The notes beneath the pieces were generated by a model, which saw only the letters and a program-made list of their open reading frames with translations, was not told the DNA's origin and ran no database searches. DNA of 64,000 bases from Arsenicicoccus cauae (GTDB taxonomy: Bacteria > Actinomycetota > Actinomycetes > Actinomycetales > Dermatophilaceae): assembly GCF_009707125.1 (NCBI RefSeq), contig NZ_WLVL01000039.1:1-64000 (forward strand). Reading direction: 5' to 3'. This document shows, one piece after another, positions 16,843 to 25,455 of this stretch (position 1 is its first letter; every line of letters begins with the position of its first letter). The position numbers were made by a program, and so were the translations under genes.

Positions 16843-18377
16843 CCCTGCCGTACGCCGACCTGGTCGCCGCCTCGCACGCCGTGGCCGCGACGAGGTCCCG
16901 CACCGCCAAGACCACCCTGCTCGCCGAGGTGCTGCGCCGCGCCGACGCCGATGAGGTGGGCATAGTGGCCGCGCACCTCGCGGGTGTCCTGCCGCAGGGC
17001 CGCGTCGGAGTCGGCTACCGCGCCATCGGCGCACCACCTGCCCCGGCGGCCGAGGCCACGCTCACCGTGCAGGACGTCGACCGCGCCGCCACCGCGCTGG
17101 CCGGTCTGTCCGGCACCGGGTCCGCAGCCGCGCGCGCCCAGGCCCTGGCCACCCTGCTCGAGACCGCGACCGCCGACGAGCAGCAGTTCCTGCGGGCGCT
17201 GCTCGTCGGCGAGCTGCGGCACGGCGCGCAGGACGGGTCCCTCGTGGCGGCGGTCGCTGCGGCATACGACCTCCCCGAGGCATTGATCCGCCGGGGCGCG
17301 ATGATGGCCGGACACCTGGGACCCGTCGCCGAGGCCGCGGCGACCGGTGGCGCCTCGGCCGTCGAGGCGATCGGTCTCGAGGTCGGTCGCCCGGTGCGGC
17401 CCATGCTCGCCGGGTCGGCGCCGAGCGTCGCCGAGGCCTTCGACGAGACCGGGGGCGAGCGGATCGTCCAGTGCAAGCTCGACGGCATCCGCATCCAGGT
17501 CCACCGCGACGGCGACGACGTCCGCGTCTACACCCGCAGCCTGGACGACATCACGAGCCGCGTGCCCGAGGTGGTCGAGGTCGCGGGCGCGCTCGAGGTC
17601 CGGCGGGTCGTGCTCGACGGCGAGGCGATCGCGCTGCGCCCCGACGGCCGCCCCCACCCCTTCCAGGTCACGGGCGCCCGCACCGCCTCCTCCGGCGACG
17701 TCGCGCGGCTGCGGGCCGAGACGCCGCTCACCACCTACCTGTTCGACGTGCTGCACCTCGACGGCGCCGACCTCGTCGACGAGCCGCAGCACGAGCGCGA
17801 CGCCACCCTGCGGCGCATCGCCCCCGACCACCTCGTCCCCTCCCTGCTCACCGGCGACGGCGAGGAGGCGACCGCCTTCTTCGCCGACCTGGTCGCCGGC
17901 GGCCACGAGGGTGTCGTGGTCAAGGACCCCGAGACCCGGTATGCCGCTGGCCGCCGTGGCAGCGGCTGGATCAAGGTCAAGCCGCGCCACACCTTCGACC
18001 TGGTCGTCCTCGCCGTCGAGTGGGGCAGCGGGCGCCGCTCCGGGCTGCTCAGCAACATCCACCTCGGCGCGCGGGACCCCGGCACCGGCGGGTTCGTCAT
18101 GCTCGGCAAGACCTTCAAGGGCATGACCGACGAGACGCTCGCCTGGCAGACCCAGCGGTTCCTGGCGCTGGAGACCTCGCGCGAGGGCCACGTCGTGCAT
18201 GTCCGGCCCGAGCAGGTCGTCGAGATCGCGGTCGACGGGGTGCAGACCTCCCGGCGCTACCCGGCGGGGATGGCACTGCGGTTCGCCCGGGTGCTGCGCT
18301 ACCGCGACGACAAGACCGCCGCCGAGGCCGACACCGTCGACGCCGTCCGCGCCCTGCACCAGCGAGGCTCGTCATGA
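16839..18377 (+). CDS. ATP-dependent DNA ligase
   Basis: 512 aa. An N-terminal helical DNA-binding domain (residues 1-~190) is followed by the nucleotidyltransferase core. The adenylated lysine is in CKLDGIRIQVH (Lys213), motif III in TYLFDVLHLDG, motif IV around EGVVVKDP, and motif V in GWIKVKPRH. An OB-fold follows to the end. This matches the actinobacterial LigB type, distinct from the essential NAD ligase and from Ku-associated LigD; roles in repair are likely but not proven. ATGA-coupled to the SDR before and the unknown protein after. Confidence 0.93.
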   Translation: MTLPYADLVAASHAVAATRSRTAKTTLLAEVLRRADADEVGIVAAHLAGVLPQGRVGVGYRAIGAPPAPAAEATLTVQDVDRAATALAGLSGTGSAAARAQALATLLETATADEQQFLRALLVGELRHGAQDGSLVAAVAAAYDLPEALIRRGAMMAGHLGPVAEAAATGGASAVEAIGLEVGRPVRPMLAGSAPSVAEAFDETGGERIVQCKLDGIRIQVHRDGDDVRVYTRSLDDITSRVPEVVEVAGALEVRRVVLDGEAIALRPDGRPHPFQVTGARTASSGDVARLRAETPLTTYLFDVLHLDGADLVDEPQHERDATLRRIAPDHLVPSLLTGDGEEATAFFADLVAGGHEGVVVKDPETRYAAGRRGSGWIKVKPRHTFDLVVLAVEWGSGRRSGLLSNIHLGARDPGTGGFVMLGKTFKGMTDETLAWQTQRFLALETSREGHVVHVRPEQVVEIAVDGVQTSRRYPAGMALRFARVLRYRDDKTAAEADTVDAVRALHQRGSS

Positions 18378-19081
18378 CCGCCCGGCCCTCGCCGAGCGCG
18401 CTCCAGGTGCTGCGGCTGGTCGGCTCGGCCGCCGGCGGGCTGGGCCTCGCCGCGGGACTGGGCGCGGTGGCGGTGGCACGGCGCGACAACCCGCTGCACG
18501 CCTTCGGGCGCGTCGCGACGGGCACGCTCACCGTGACGGCCGACGCACCGGCGTCCGGCGTGCCGTTGCTCGACCACCCCGACCACCACCACTGCACGGT
18601 GCGCCGCTCGCGAGCCATGTCGCTCGCCCACCACGGGCCCGACGTGATGGGCGTCGCCGTGCGCATCGAGGGGGCGGCCGACGACGGCGGCCCCGCCGAC
18701 CTCCTCCTCGCGTCCACCGGCACCGGCGGGCTCAGCCGGTGGCTGCTCAGGCCGCACCTGCGCGAGGACGGCGGCCCGCTCACCACGCTCCTGCCCCAGC
18801 TCGGCCCCCGCGGCGCCGTGTGGCTGCGGCTCGACCCGGCGGGCCGGTCGGCATACGACCTGTCCTGGTCGGGCACCCACGACCGCTGGCACCGGGTCGG
18901 CCGGCTCGAGCTCGACGGGCCGTGGGGCGAGGACCGTCCGCTGCGGTTCGCGCCGGTGGACCGGCCGCTCGCCGGGCTGCGCCCACCGACCTGGGTGCGG
19001 GTGCTGCGGCGCCCGGCCTACCAGGCGGCCCAGCACCTGACCACACCAGCACCACCACCGAGGAAGAGGAGAGCACCATGA
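18374..19081 (+). CDS. Uncharacterised protein, weak catalase-core resemblance
   Basis: 235 aa, not firmly recognised. A hydrophobic stretch at residues ~14-36 may anchor it. The middle, with CTVRRSRAMSLAH, DVMGVAVRIEG and ADLLLASTGTGG, weakly recalls the order of elements in the catalase fold, but the haem tyrosine and distal histidine are not visible. Similar actinobacterial genes sit beside oxidative-stress genes. It overlaps the ligase stop (ATGA) and the next start (ATGA). A basic, proline-rich tail (PAPPPRKRRAP) ends it. No function is proposed. Confidence 0.7.
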   Translation: MTARPSPSALQVLRLVGSAAGGLGLAAGLGAVAVARRDNPLHAFGRVATGTLTVTADAPASGVPLLDHPDHHHCTVRRSRAMSLAHHGPDVMGVAVRIEGAADDGGPADLLLASTGTGGLSRWLLRPHLREDGGPLTTLLPQLGPRGAVWLRLDPAGRSAYDLSWSGTHDRWHRVGRLELDGPWGEDRPLRFAPVDRPLAGLRPPTWVRVLRRPAYQAAQHLTTPAPPPRKRRAP

Positions 19082-19557
19082 CCGACGAGCAGCACGACAA
19101 GGTCGCCGAGATCATCAAGAGCACCCGCATCGCGATGATGACGCAGGCCGACGCGACCGGCCGCCTGGTGTCCCGACCGATGGCGACGCAGGACGTGGAC
19201 TTCACGGGCACCGTGTGGTTCATCGCCGAGCGCGACACCGAGAAGGTCCGTGACCTGCAGGCCAACCCGCAGGTCAACCTGGCGTATGCCGGCGACGGCT
19301 CGTGGGTGTCGCTGTCCGGCACGGCCCGGGTCGTCGACGACCGCGCCAAGCTCGAGGAGCTGTGGGGCACGTTCACCGGCGCCTGGATGGAGGGCGGCCC
19401 GGACAACCCCGACAACATCCTGATCGAGGTCACCGGCGACACGGCGGAGTACTGGGACGCGCCGGGCGGCGGCAAGGTCGTCCAGCTCGTCAACCTGGTC
19501 AAGTCCGCCGTCACCGGCAAGCGCGTCGAGGGCGACAACGAGACCGTCGACCTCTGA
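19078..19557 (+). CDS. Pyridoxamine-5'-phosphate-oxidase-fold general stress protein
   Basis: 159 aa split-barrel flavin-binding protein of the general stress protein 26 type. Signs are IIKSTRIAMMTQAD at the N-terminus, SRPMATQDVDFTGTVWFIAERD, and a conserved C-terminal EYWDAPGG. Family members bind FMN or FAD (some F420) and are induced by stress; the substrate is unknown. The start is supported by GAGGAGAG 4 nt upstream. It ends an ATGA-linked chain from the SDR and leads into a small acidic protein 46 bp on. Confidence 0.88.
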   Translation: MTDEQHDKVAEIIKSTRIAMMTQADATGRLVSRPMATQDVDFTGTVWFIAERDTEKVRDLQANPQVNLAYAGDGSWVSLSGTARVVDDRAKLEELWGTFTGAWMEGGPDNPDNILIEVTGDTAEYWDAPGGGKVVQLVNLVKSAVTGKRVEGDNETVDL

Positions 19558-19603
19558 TCCACCCCACCCCGCAAGCGAAGAATGCAAGAGACGAAGGAGA
19601 GCG

Positions 19604-19837
19604 ATGATGAGCGACAACCCCAACGAGGTCCAGGCGGCCAAGGAAGAGGCCGTGGACAACGTCGTGGAGCGGGTCGAGTCCTGGCAGGAGGGCGCCGAGG
19701 AGCAGACCGTGGCGCAGGAGCTGCGTGAGGGCTTCGACGAGGCGGGCGTGGACGTGGCCGAGGGCGACGTCGACCGGCTTGCCGAGCAGATCCACGAGGA
19801 CGGCAAGGCCGACCCCGGCTCGGTCGACCCGTCCTGA
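19604..19837 (+). CDS. Small acidic protein of unknown function
   Basis: 77 aa, very rich in Glu and Asp, with the pattern VQAAKEEAVDNVVERVESWQEG and a second helix AEGDVDRLAEQIHEDG. No membrane segment. AAGGAGAG lies just upstream of two adjacent ATGs (19604 and 19607), a strong translation signal that makes the gene real. It sits between a stress flavoprotein and photolyase and may belong to the same response; the function is unknown. Confidence 0.72.
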   Translation: MMSDNPNEVQAAKEEAVDNVVERVESWQEGAEEQTVAQELREGFDEAGVDVAEGDVDRLAEQIHEDGKADPGSVDPS

Positions 19838-19877
19838 CCGCGGACGGATCGCCCCAAGGAGGGAGAGGAGCCACCCC

Positions 19878-21233
19878 GTGACCAGCGTGCTGTGGCTGCG
19901 CCGCGACCTGCGGCTGCACGACCACCCGGCCCTCATGGCCGCGGCCGAGGACGGTGCCGTGCTGCCCCTGGTCGTGGTCGACCCTGCCCTCGACCGGGCC
20001 GGGGAGCCGCGGCGCGACGCCTACCTCGGGGCGGTGCGAGCGCTGCAGGACGCCACCGATGGCGCGCTCGTGGTCCGGCGTGGCTGCCCCGACGAGGTCG
20101 TCCCCGCCGTCGCCGCCGAGGTGGGTGCTCGCCGGGTGCACGTGTCGGCCGAGGCCACGCCCTACGGCCGGCGGCGGGACGACCGGGTGCGGGCAGTCCT
20201 GGGGTCGGCCGACGTGGAGCTGGTCGCCACGGGATGCCCGTATGCCGTGGGCCCCGGCACCCTCACGACCGGCTCGGGCACGCCCTACAAGGTGTTCACG
20301 CCGTTCTCGCGGGCGTGGCGCGACCACGGCTGGCCGGCCCCCGCCCCCGTCCCGTCGGACCTGCGCTGGCACGGCGGGGTGGACTCCGAATCCCTCCCGG
20401 ACGTCGAGCCGCTTCACCCGGTCGGCGAGGACGCGGCGCGGGCCGCCTGGGCGGACTTCCTCGACGGACCGCTCGAGACCTACGGCGAGGACCGCGATCG
20501 GCCCGACCTGGACGGCACCTCGCGGATGTCGATGCACCTCAAGCACGGCGCCATCCATCCGCGCACGCTCCTGCATGACCTGGCGAGACACCCTGCGGCG
20601 CAAGGAGACTCGGCGCAGCGCTATGTCAACGAGCTGTGCTGGCGCGAGTTCTACGCCGACGTGCTGTGGCATCGTCCCGACTCGGCCTGGGGCGACCTGC
20701 GCCGAGAGCTCGCGTCGATGCCGTATGCCGACCCCGCCACCGACGAGGACGCCGCCGGGCTCCTGGACGCCTGGCGGCAGGGCCGGACCGGCTATCCCAT
20801 GGTGGACGCCGGGATGCGCCAGCTCGCACGAGAGGGCTGGATGCACAACCGGCTCCGCATGGTGACGGCGTCCTTCCTGGTCAAGGACCTGCACATCTGG
20901 TGGCCGCACGGCGCCCGCCACTTCCTGGACCTGCTCGTCGACGGTGACCTGGCCTCCAACAACCACGGCTGGCAGTGGGCGGCGGGCACGGGCACCGACG
21001 CCGCCCCCTACTTCCGCGTGTTCAACCCCGTCGAGCAGGGCAAGCGCTGGGACCCGCAGGGTGACTACGTCCGCCGCTACGTCCCCGAGCTGGCCCACGT
21101 CGCCGGCAAGGCGGTGCACGAGCCGTGGAGGGTCGCAGACGGCTACGCGCACGGCTACCCCGAGCCGGTCGTGGACCACGCCGAGGAGCGCCGCGAGGCG
21201 CTGCGCCGCTACGAGCAGACCCGGCGCGTCTGA
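19878..21233 (+). CDS. phr: Deoxyribodipyrimidine photo-lyase (class I)
   Basis: 451 aa blue-light repair enzyme that splits cyclobutane pyrimidine dimers with FAD. The N-terminal antenna-binding domain starts LWLRRDLRLHDHPAL. The FAD domain shows YVNELCWREFYADVLW, TGYPMVDAGMRQL, WMHNRLRMVTASFLVKD and GDLASNNHGWQW, all standard for class I photolyases. The start is GTG 19878, with GAGAGGAG 7 nt upstream; the open frame above it is spurious. A cryptochrome role is less likely given the full set of lesion-binding motifs. Confidence 0.95.
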   Translation: MTSVLWLRRDLRLHDHPALMAAAEDGAVLPLVVVDPALDRAGEPRRDAYLGAVRALQDATDGALVVRRGCPDEVVPAVAAEVGARRVHVSAEATPYGRRRDDRVRAVLGSADVELVATGCPYAVGPGTLTTGSGTPYKVFTPFSRAWRDHGWPAPAPVPSDLRWHGGVDSESLPDVEPLHPVGEDAARAAWADFLDGPLETYGEDRDRPDLDGTSRMSMHLKHGAIHPRTLLHDLARHPAAQGDSAQRYVNELCWREFYADVLWHRPDSAWGDLRRELASMPYADPATDEDAAGLLDAWRQGRTGYPMVDAGMRQLAREGWMHNRLRMVTASFLVKDLHIWWPHGARHFLDLLVDGDLASNNHGWQWAAGTGTDAAPYFRVFNPVEQGKRWDPQGDYVRRYVPELAHVAGKAVHEPWRVADGYAHGYPEPVVDHAEERREALRRYEQTRRV

Positions 21234-21269
21234 CGACGCCGCGGCCACGGGCCAGGCGGACGGGCGTGG

Positions 21270-22724
21270 CTAGGCGTTGCGGCGCGTGATCTCGGCGGTC
21301 AGTGCCGCGGCGAACGTCGTCCAGGCGGCGTATGGCGCCAGCGCCACCCCCTTCTCGGGGCTGACCCTGGCGGCGCGGCGCACGAGGTCGGCCGAGCTCG
21401 CCGCCAGCGCCACCGCCTCGACCGTCGACAGCCGCAGCTGCTTGGCGCCGAAGAACAGCGCGCTCCAGCCGGCGTTGAGCACCAGGTTGGTGCCGAGGGC
21501 CGCGGCATACGCGCGAGCCTCGTCCTCGCGACTGGTCTCCTGCAGGTCCGCGATCGACAGGGCGGAGACGAGGGCGATGTCGGCATACAGCGCGGTCCAG
21601 GCCACGGGAAAGGCCCACGACGGGGGCTGCCAGGAGGGCTTCGACAGGCGGCGGTACCACCGGCTGGTGGGGTCGGTCACCAGCGAGCCCACGACCGCGG
21701 TGGCGGTCACGGCGGCGCCGGTCCACGTCAGGGTGCGGCGCCAGCGCCGGGTGTCCGACCCGCGGGCCGCGCGACGCACGGCCTCCTCGAACCCCGTTGC
21801 ACCACCAGCTGGCTCGCCCACCAGGTCGGCGAGGTCGTGCTCGGAGGCGACGGTGTCGTGCAGCAGCGACCCAACGAGCGGCTTGGCCAGCTCGTGGTCC
21901 ACGGGCGTCACGAGCCCGATCCAGCGCGCGGCGGCCCGCGGGGTCGTCACGGGGGCGGTCAGCACGACGCGCGGCCCGAGGCCGAGGGCCCGGGCATAGC
22001 GCTTCATCATGTCGGCATAGCTGACGACGTCCGGCCCGGCGATGTCGAAGGTCCGGTTGACGTCGGGCGCCAGGTCCGCCGCCGCCACGAGGTAGTGCAA
22101 CGCGTCGTCGACGGCGATGGGGGCGATCTCGTTGCGCAGCCAGCCGGGCGCGATGGCCCCGGGCAGCCGCTCGGCCAGGTGCCGCAGCATCACGAAGGAC
22201 TGGGACCCGTCCCCCAGCACGACCCCGGCCTGCAGCGCGGCGGTCGGCACGCCCGAGCCGAGCAGGATCTCGCCGACCTCGACGCGGGAGGCGAGGTGCT
22301 CGGACAGCTCCTCGCCCTCGGGGTGCAGGCCGCCGAGGTAGACGATCCGCGACACCGCGGCCTCGCGCGCCGCGGTGGCGAACGCCTCGGCCATCGACCG
22401 CTCCTCGTCCTGGAAGTCGTCGCCGTCCCCCATCGAGTGCAGGAGGTACCACGCGACGTCCACGTCGCGCAGCGCGGTCGCGAGGTCCTCGGGCGAGGAC
22501 GCGTCGCCCTCGACGACCTCCACCTGCCCCGGTCCCGCGACCCCGTCGACCACGGCGTCGCCCCACTCGGCCTGGCGGACCTTGTCGGCGCTGCGCGACA
22601 GGACGCGCACCCGCCACCCTCGCTCGACGAGCACCCCGACGACCTCGCCGCCGACGTAGCCGGTGGCGCCGGTGACGAGCCCGAGCCGGGCCTCGGGGTG
22701 AGGAGCAGGGTCGGCAGCGGTCAT
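21270..22724 (-). CDS. NAD(P)-binding epimerase domain fused to TspO/MBR protein
   Basis: 484 aa fusion. Residues 1-~300 are an atypical SDR/NmrA-like domain: GLVTGATGYVGGEV binds NAD(P), then YLLHSMGDGDDF and RIVYLGGLHPEGEE, as in stand-alone actinobacterial proteins of this type. From ~residue 330 to the end is a five-helix TspO/MBR protein with the tryptophan-rich signature KPSWQPPSWAFPVAWT and LNAGWSALFFGAKQL. TspO proteins bind porphyrins and are tied to light and oxidative stress. The location between photolyase and the carotenoid genes supports such a role. ATGA-coupled to the CPBP gene upstream. Confidence 0.87.
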   Translation of the reverse strand: MTAADPAPHPEARLGLVTGATGYVGGEVVGVLVERGWRVRVLSRSADKVRQAEWGDAVVDGVAGPGQVEVVEGDASSPEDLATALRDVDVAWYLLHSMGDGDDFQDEERSMAEAFATAAREAAVSRIVYLGGLHPEGEELSEHLASRVEVGEILLGSGVPTAALQAGVVLGDGSQSFVMLRHLAERLPGAIAPGWLRNEIAPIAVDDALHYLVAAADLAPDVNRTFDIAGPDVVSYADMMKRYARALGLGPRVVLTAPVTTPRAAARWIGLVTPVDHELAKPLVGSLLHDTVASEHDLADLVGEPAGGATGFEEAVRRAARGSDTRRWRRTLTWTGAAVTATAVVGSLVTDPTSRWYRRLSKPSWQPPSWAFPVAWTALYADIALVSALSIADLQETSREDEARAYAAALGTNLVLNAGWSALFFGAKQLRLSTVEAVALAASSADLVRRAARVSPEKGVALAPYAAWTTFAAALTAEITRRNA

Positions 22725-23437
22725 GACATCTCCAGGAGCTCGAGGGTGGGGCCGAGCAGCAGGAGCATGCCGATCGACCAGGTCAGGTGAGCGACGACCG
22801 GGGCGAGGACCCCGTGCGTCAGGCGGCGCAGGGCGGCGACGGCGAGTCCGACGAGGAGCCCGGCGAGCGCGAGCAGGGGTATGCCGGCCAGCGCTGTCAC
22901 GACGGTGTAGACCACGGTGCTGCCCACCACCGCACCCCGGCCGCCGAAGGCGTCGTAGAGCGCCCCGCGGTAGAACAGCTCCTCGACCACGCCGTTGAGC
23001 GCGGTGATGGCCACGACCACGGGCAGCGAGCCCCAGCGGGCGTGCGCGAGCAGCTGCTCGACCGGGGCGCTGAGGGCGGGCACCTGGGCCACGATCCCGG
23101 CCCCGAGGAGAAAGACGACGAGCAGCACGAGCCCGACGCCGAGGCCCACCAGCACGAGCCGCGGCGCCCGAGGTCGTCCGAGCTCCTCGGTGGCCCGCAG
23201 GGGTCGCCCGGCAGCCAGTGCCCCGACGAGCCAGACGGCGGCCAGGCCCAGGGTGGCGGGGTAGAAGAGCTCGTCGCCGGGTCGGATCCGCAGGGCCCAG
23301 GCCAGGACGGCGGCCCCGACCACGACGGTGACGGCGGCGACCGCCCGACGGCGCGTCCGCGCGGCAGGGGGCTCGGCGTCAGCGGCTGTGCGCTCGGCCC
23401 GCTGGTGTCGCGCGAAGGCCTCGCGCCAGTGCTCCAT
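22721..23437 (-). CDS. CPBP-family intramembrane metalloprotease-like protein
   Basis: 238 aa membrane protein with about seven hydrophobic helices after a basic N-terminal tail. The CPBP/Abi signature is present: NGVVEELFYRGALYD (EExxxR) and a later VVAHLTWSIG with the conserved histidine. Relatives include prenyl-protein proteases and bacteriocin-immunity proteins; here the neighbours suggest isoprenoid or membrane stress, but this is inference. It is first in a two-gene minus-strand operon and only 30 bp from the divergent GT-Idi gene. Confidence 0.82.
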   Translation of the reverse strand: MEHWREAFARHQRAERTAADAEPPAARTRRRAVAAVTVVVGAAVLAWALRIRPGDELFYPATLGLAAVWLVGALAAGRPLRATEELGRPRAPRLVLVGLGVGLVLLVVFLLGAGIVAQVPALSAPVEQLLAHARWGSLPVVVAITALNGVVEELFYRGALYDAFGGRGAVVGSTVVYTVVTALAGIPLLALAGLLVGLAVAALRRLTHGVLAPVVAHLTWSIGMLLLLGPTLELLEMS

Positions 23438-23467
23438 GGCCTCACTCTATCGGGATACCTTTCGTCC

Positions 23468-24850
23468 ATGGAACGATCGCGCGACGCCATCTCGCAGCCC
23501 CGCGTGTCCGTGGTCGTGCCCGTCCGTGACGACGCCGAGCTCCTGCGCCGCTGCCTGTCGGACCTCGCCCGGCAGAGCGTCGCCCCGTGGGAGGTGATCG
23601 TCGTCGACAACGCCAGCTCCGACGGCTCCGCCGCCCTCGCCCGGTCGTATGGCGCCCGCGTGGTCGCCGAACCCGTGGTGGGGGTGCCCGCGGCAGCGGC
23701 CCGGGGCTACGACAGCGCGACGGGCGACGTCATCGCCCGTTGCGACGCCGACTCGCGCCTGCCGCGCGACTGGGTCGCCCGGATCGCCCGCCGGTTCGCG
23801 GACGACGAACGCCTGGAGGGCCTGACGGGGCCGGGGTCGTTCTACGACCTGCCCCCGCGCCTCGCGCCCCTGGCCACCGCGGCCTACCTCGCCGGGACCT
23901 TCGCCGCGACGGGGGCGGCCCTGGCCGGCATACCGCTGTGGGGGTCCAACATGGCGCTGCGGCGCAGTGCCTGGGAGCGCGTGCGGCATCTCGTGACGCG
24001 CGACGACCCGGGGCTGCACGACGATCTCGACCTGAGCCTGGCGCTCGGTCCGCGGGCTCGCGTCGCCCTCGACCCCCGGTTGCGGGTCGGGGTCGCGGGC
24101 CGGATGTTCCACTCCCCAGGCCAGGCCGCGCGGCGCGTCCGGATGGCGATGCGCACCCTGCGCCGCGGCTGGGCGAGCGGGGGGTCACCCGGCCTGCGCT
24201 GGGTGGACCGGCTCCGTGTCCCGATCGGCCCCGGCCTGCCGACGCCGGTGCCCCTGCCCGACGCGGCCGCTGCCGAGCAGGTGGTCCTGCTGGACCCGGC
24301 CGGCCACGCCATCGGCACCGCCCCCAAGCGCGCCGTCCACCACGAGAGCACCCCGCTGCACCTGGCCTTCTCCTGCTACGTCGTCGACGACCGCGGCCGG
24401 GTGCTGGTCACCCGACGGGCCCGGGACAAGGCGACCTTTCCCGGGGTCGTGACCAACTCGGTGTGCGGCCACCCCGCGCCCGGTGAGGATCTGGCCCACG
24501 CCGTCGTGCGGCGGGCGGCCGACGAGCTCGGCCTGGCCGTCGACCGGGTCCGGGTCGTCCTGCCGGGTTTCGCCTACCGCGCGCAGATGGCCGGGATCGT
24601 CGAGCACGAGCTGTGCCCGGTGCACGTCGCGGAGCAGGACGGCCCGGCCCTGTCCCCCGACCCGACCGAGGTCGACGATGCCTGGTGGGTGCCCTGGCCC
24701 GAGCTGCGCGACGGCGTCCTGGGCGGCTCGCTCACCGTCTCCCCGTGGTGCGCCGACCAGGTAGCCGAGCTCGCCGACCTGCCCGACGACCCGCGCCAGT
24801 GGCCCACCGGCGACCTCACGACGCTGCCGCCGGCCGCTCGGCATCCGTGA
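23468..24850 (+). CDS. GT2 glycosyltransferase fused to isopentenyl-diphosphate isomerase
   Basis: 460 aa. Residues 13-~250 are a GT2 transferase: VSVVVPVRDD, IVVDNASSDGS, IARCDADSRLP and WGSNMALRR. From ~290 the protein is a type I (Nudix) isopentenyl-diphosphate isomerase: LHLAFSCYVVDDRGRVLVTRR, the catalytic-cysteine segment TNSVCGHPAPGED, ELG in the Nudix helix, and EVDDAWWVPW with a catalytic glutamate. Idi makes DMAPP for the carotenoid pathway encoded next door; the transferase half could glycosylate a carotenoid. The single frame runs through both domains without a break. The start is ATG 23468; the 30-bp gap to the divergent gene leaves little leader. Confidence 0.87.
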   Translation: MERSRDAISQPRVSVVVPVRDDAELLRRCLSDLARQSVAPWEVIVVDNASSDGSAALARSYGARVVAEPVVGVPAAAARGYDSATGDVIARCDADSRLPRDWVARIARRFADDERLEGLTGPGSFYDLPPRLAPLATAAYLAGTFAATGAALAGIPLWGSNMALRRSAWERVRHLVTRDDPGLHDDLDLSLALGPRARVALDPRLRVGVAGRMFHSPGQAARRVRMAMRTLRRGWASGGSPGLRWVDRLRVPIGPGLPTPVPLPDAAAAEQVVLLDPAGHAIGTAPKRAVHHESTPLHLAFSCYVVDDRGRVLVTRRARDKATFPGVVTNSVCGHPAPGEDLAHAVVRRAADELGLAVDRVRVVLPGFAYRAQMAGIVEHELCPVHVAEQDGPALSPDPTEVDDAWWVPWPELRDGVLGGSLTVSPWCADQVAELADLPDDPRQWPTGDLTTLPPAARHP

Positions 24851-25455
24851 CGCGCCACGACTGGCTGGTCCGGCAGGGGCGGTGGCGCTGGCCCGACGTG
24901 GCGCGCCTGCTCGTCGCGGCCCTGGTGCCGCTGGTGTGGGTGGTCTACGGCGCCCCCGCAGCCGCGGCGATGTTCCTGGCCCTCGGCGGGGCTATGGCGG
25001 CGCGGTTCCTCGACCTGCCGCGTCGGCACGACCTCGCCTGCCAGGTCGTGCTCGCGCTCTCGGCGTGGTGGGCCGCCGACGGCAGCTATGACCGCGTCCG
25101 GTGGCTGGACCTCGTCGCGCACGCAGGCTCGGGGGCCGCGCTGGCCCTGCTGGTGCTGCGTCTCCTGCCGCAGGCGCCGACCCGAGGTGCCTCGCCCGCG
25201 GCTGGTGAGCGCCGCCGCCGCGTGGCCACGACCACCCTGTCGGTGCTGGCGCTCGGCGTCGTCTGGGAGCTCGGCGAGCTGGCCGGGCACCTCTGGCTGG
25301 ACCCCGCGATCCACGTCACGTATGCCGACTCCCTGTCCGACCTCGTCGCCGACGGCGCCGGGGCGCTGGTGGCCGCCCCGGTCGCGACGCGGGTCAGCCC
25401 AGCAGCCAGCGGGCGATCAGCAGCTGCGTCAGCAGGAAGCCCACGGCATAGTTGA
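24847..25455 (+). CDS. Integral membrane protein of unknown function
   Basis: 202 aa with about five hydrophobic helices. The segment VVWELGELAGHLWLDPA followed by YADSLSDLVADGAGAL resembles the E-x-x-E and D-T-x-x-D-L pattern of the DUF2238/YjdF membrane family. The start GTG overlaps the previous stop (GTGA), so it is co-translated with GT-Idi. Its last 62 bp overlap the end of the converging crtEb gene, where the protein turns into a Ser/Ala-rich tail. Carotenoid-membrane link is by position only. Confidence 0.68.
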   Translation: MTRHDWLVRQGRWRWPDVARLLVAALVPLVWVVYGAPAAAAMFLALGGAMAARFLDLPRRHDLACQVVLALSAWWAADGSYDRVRWLDLVAHAGSGAALALLVLRLLPQAPTRGASPAAGERRRRVATTTLSVLALGVVWELGELAGHLWLDPAIHVTYADSLSDLVADGAGALVAAPVATRVSPAASGRSAAASAGSPRHS

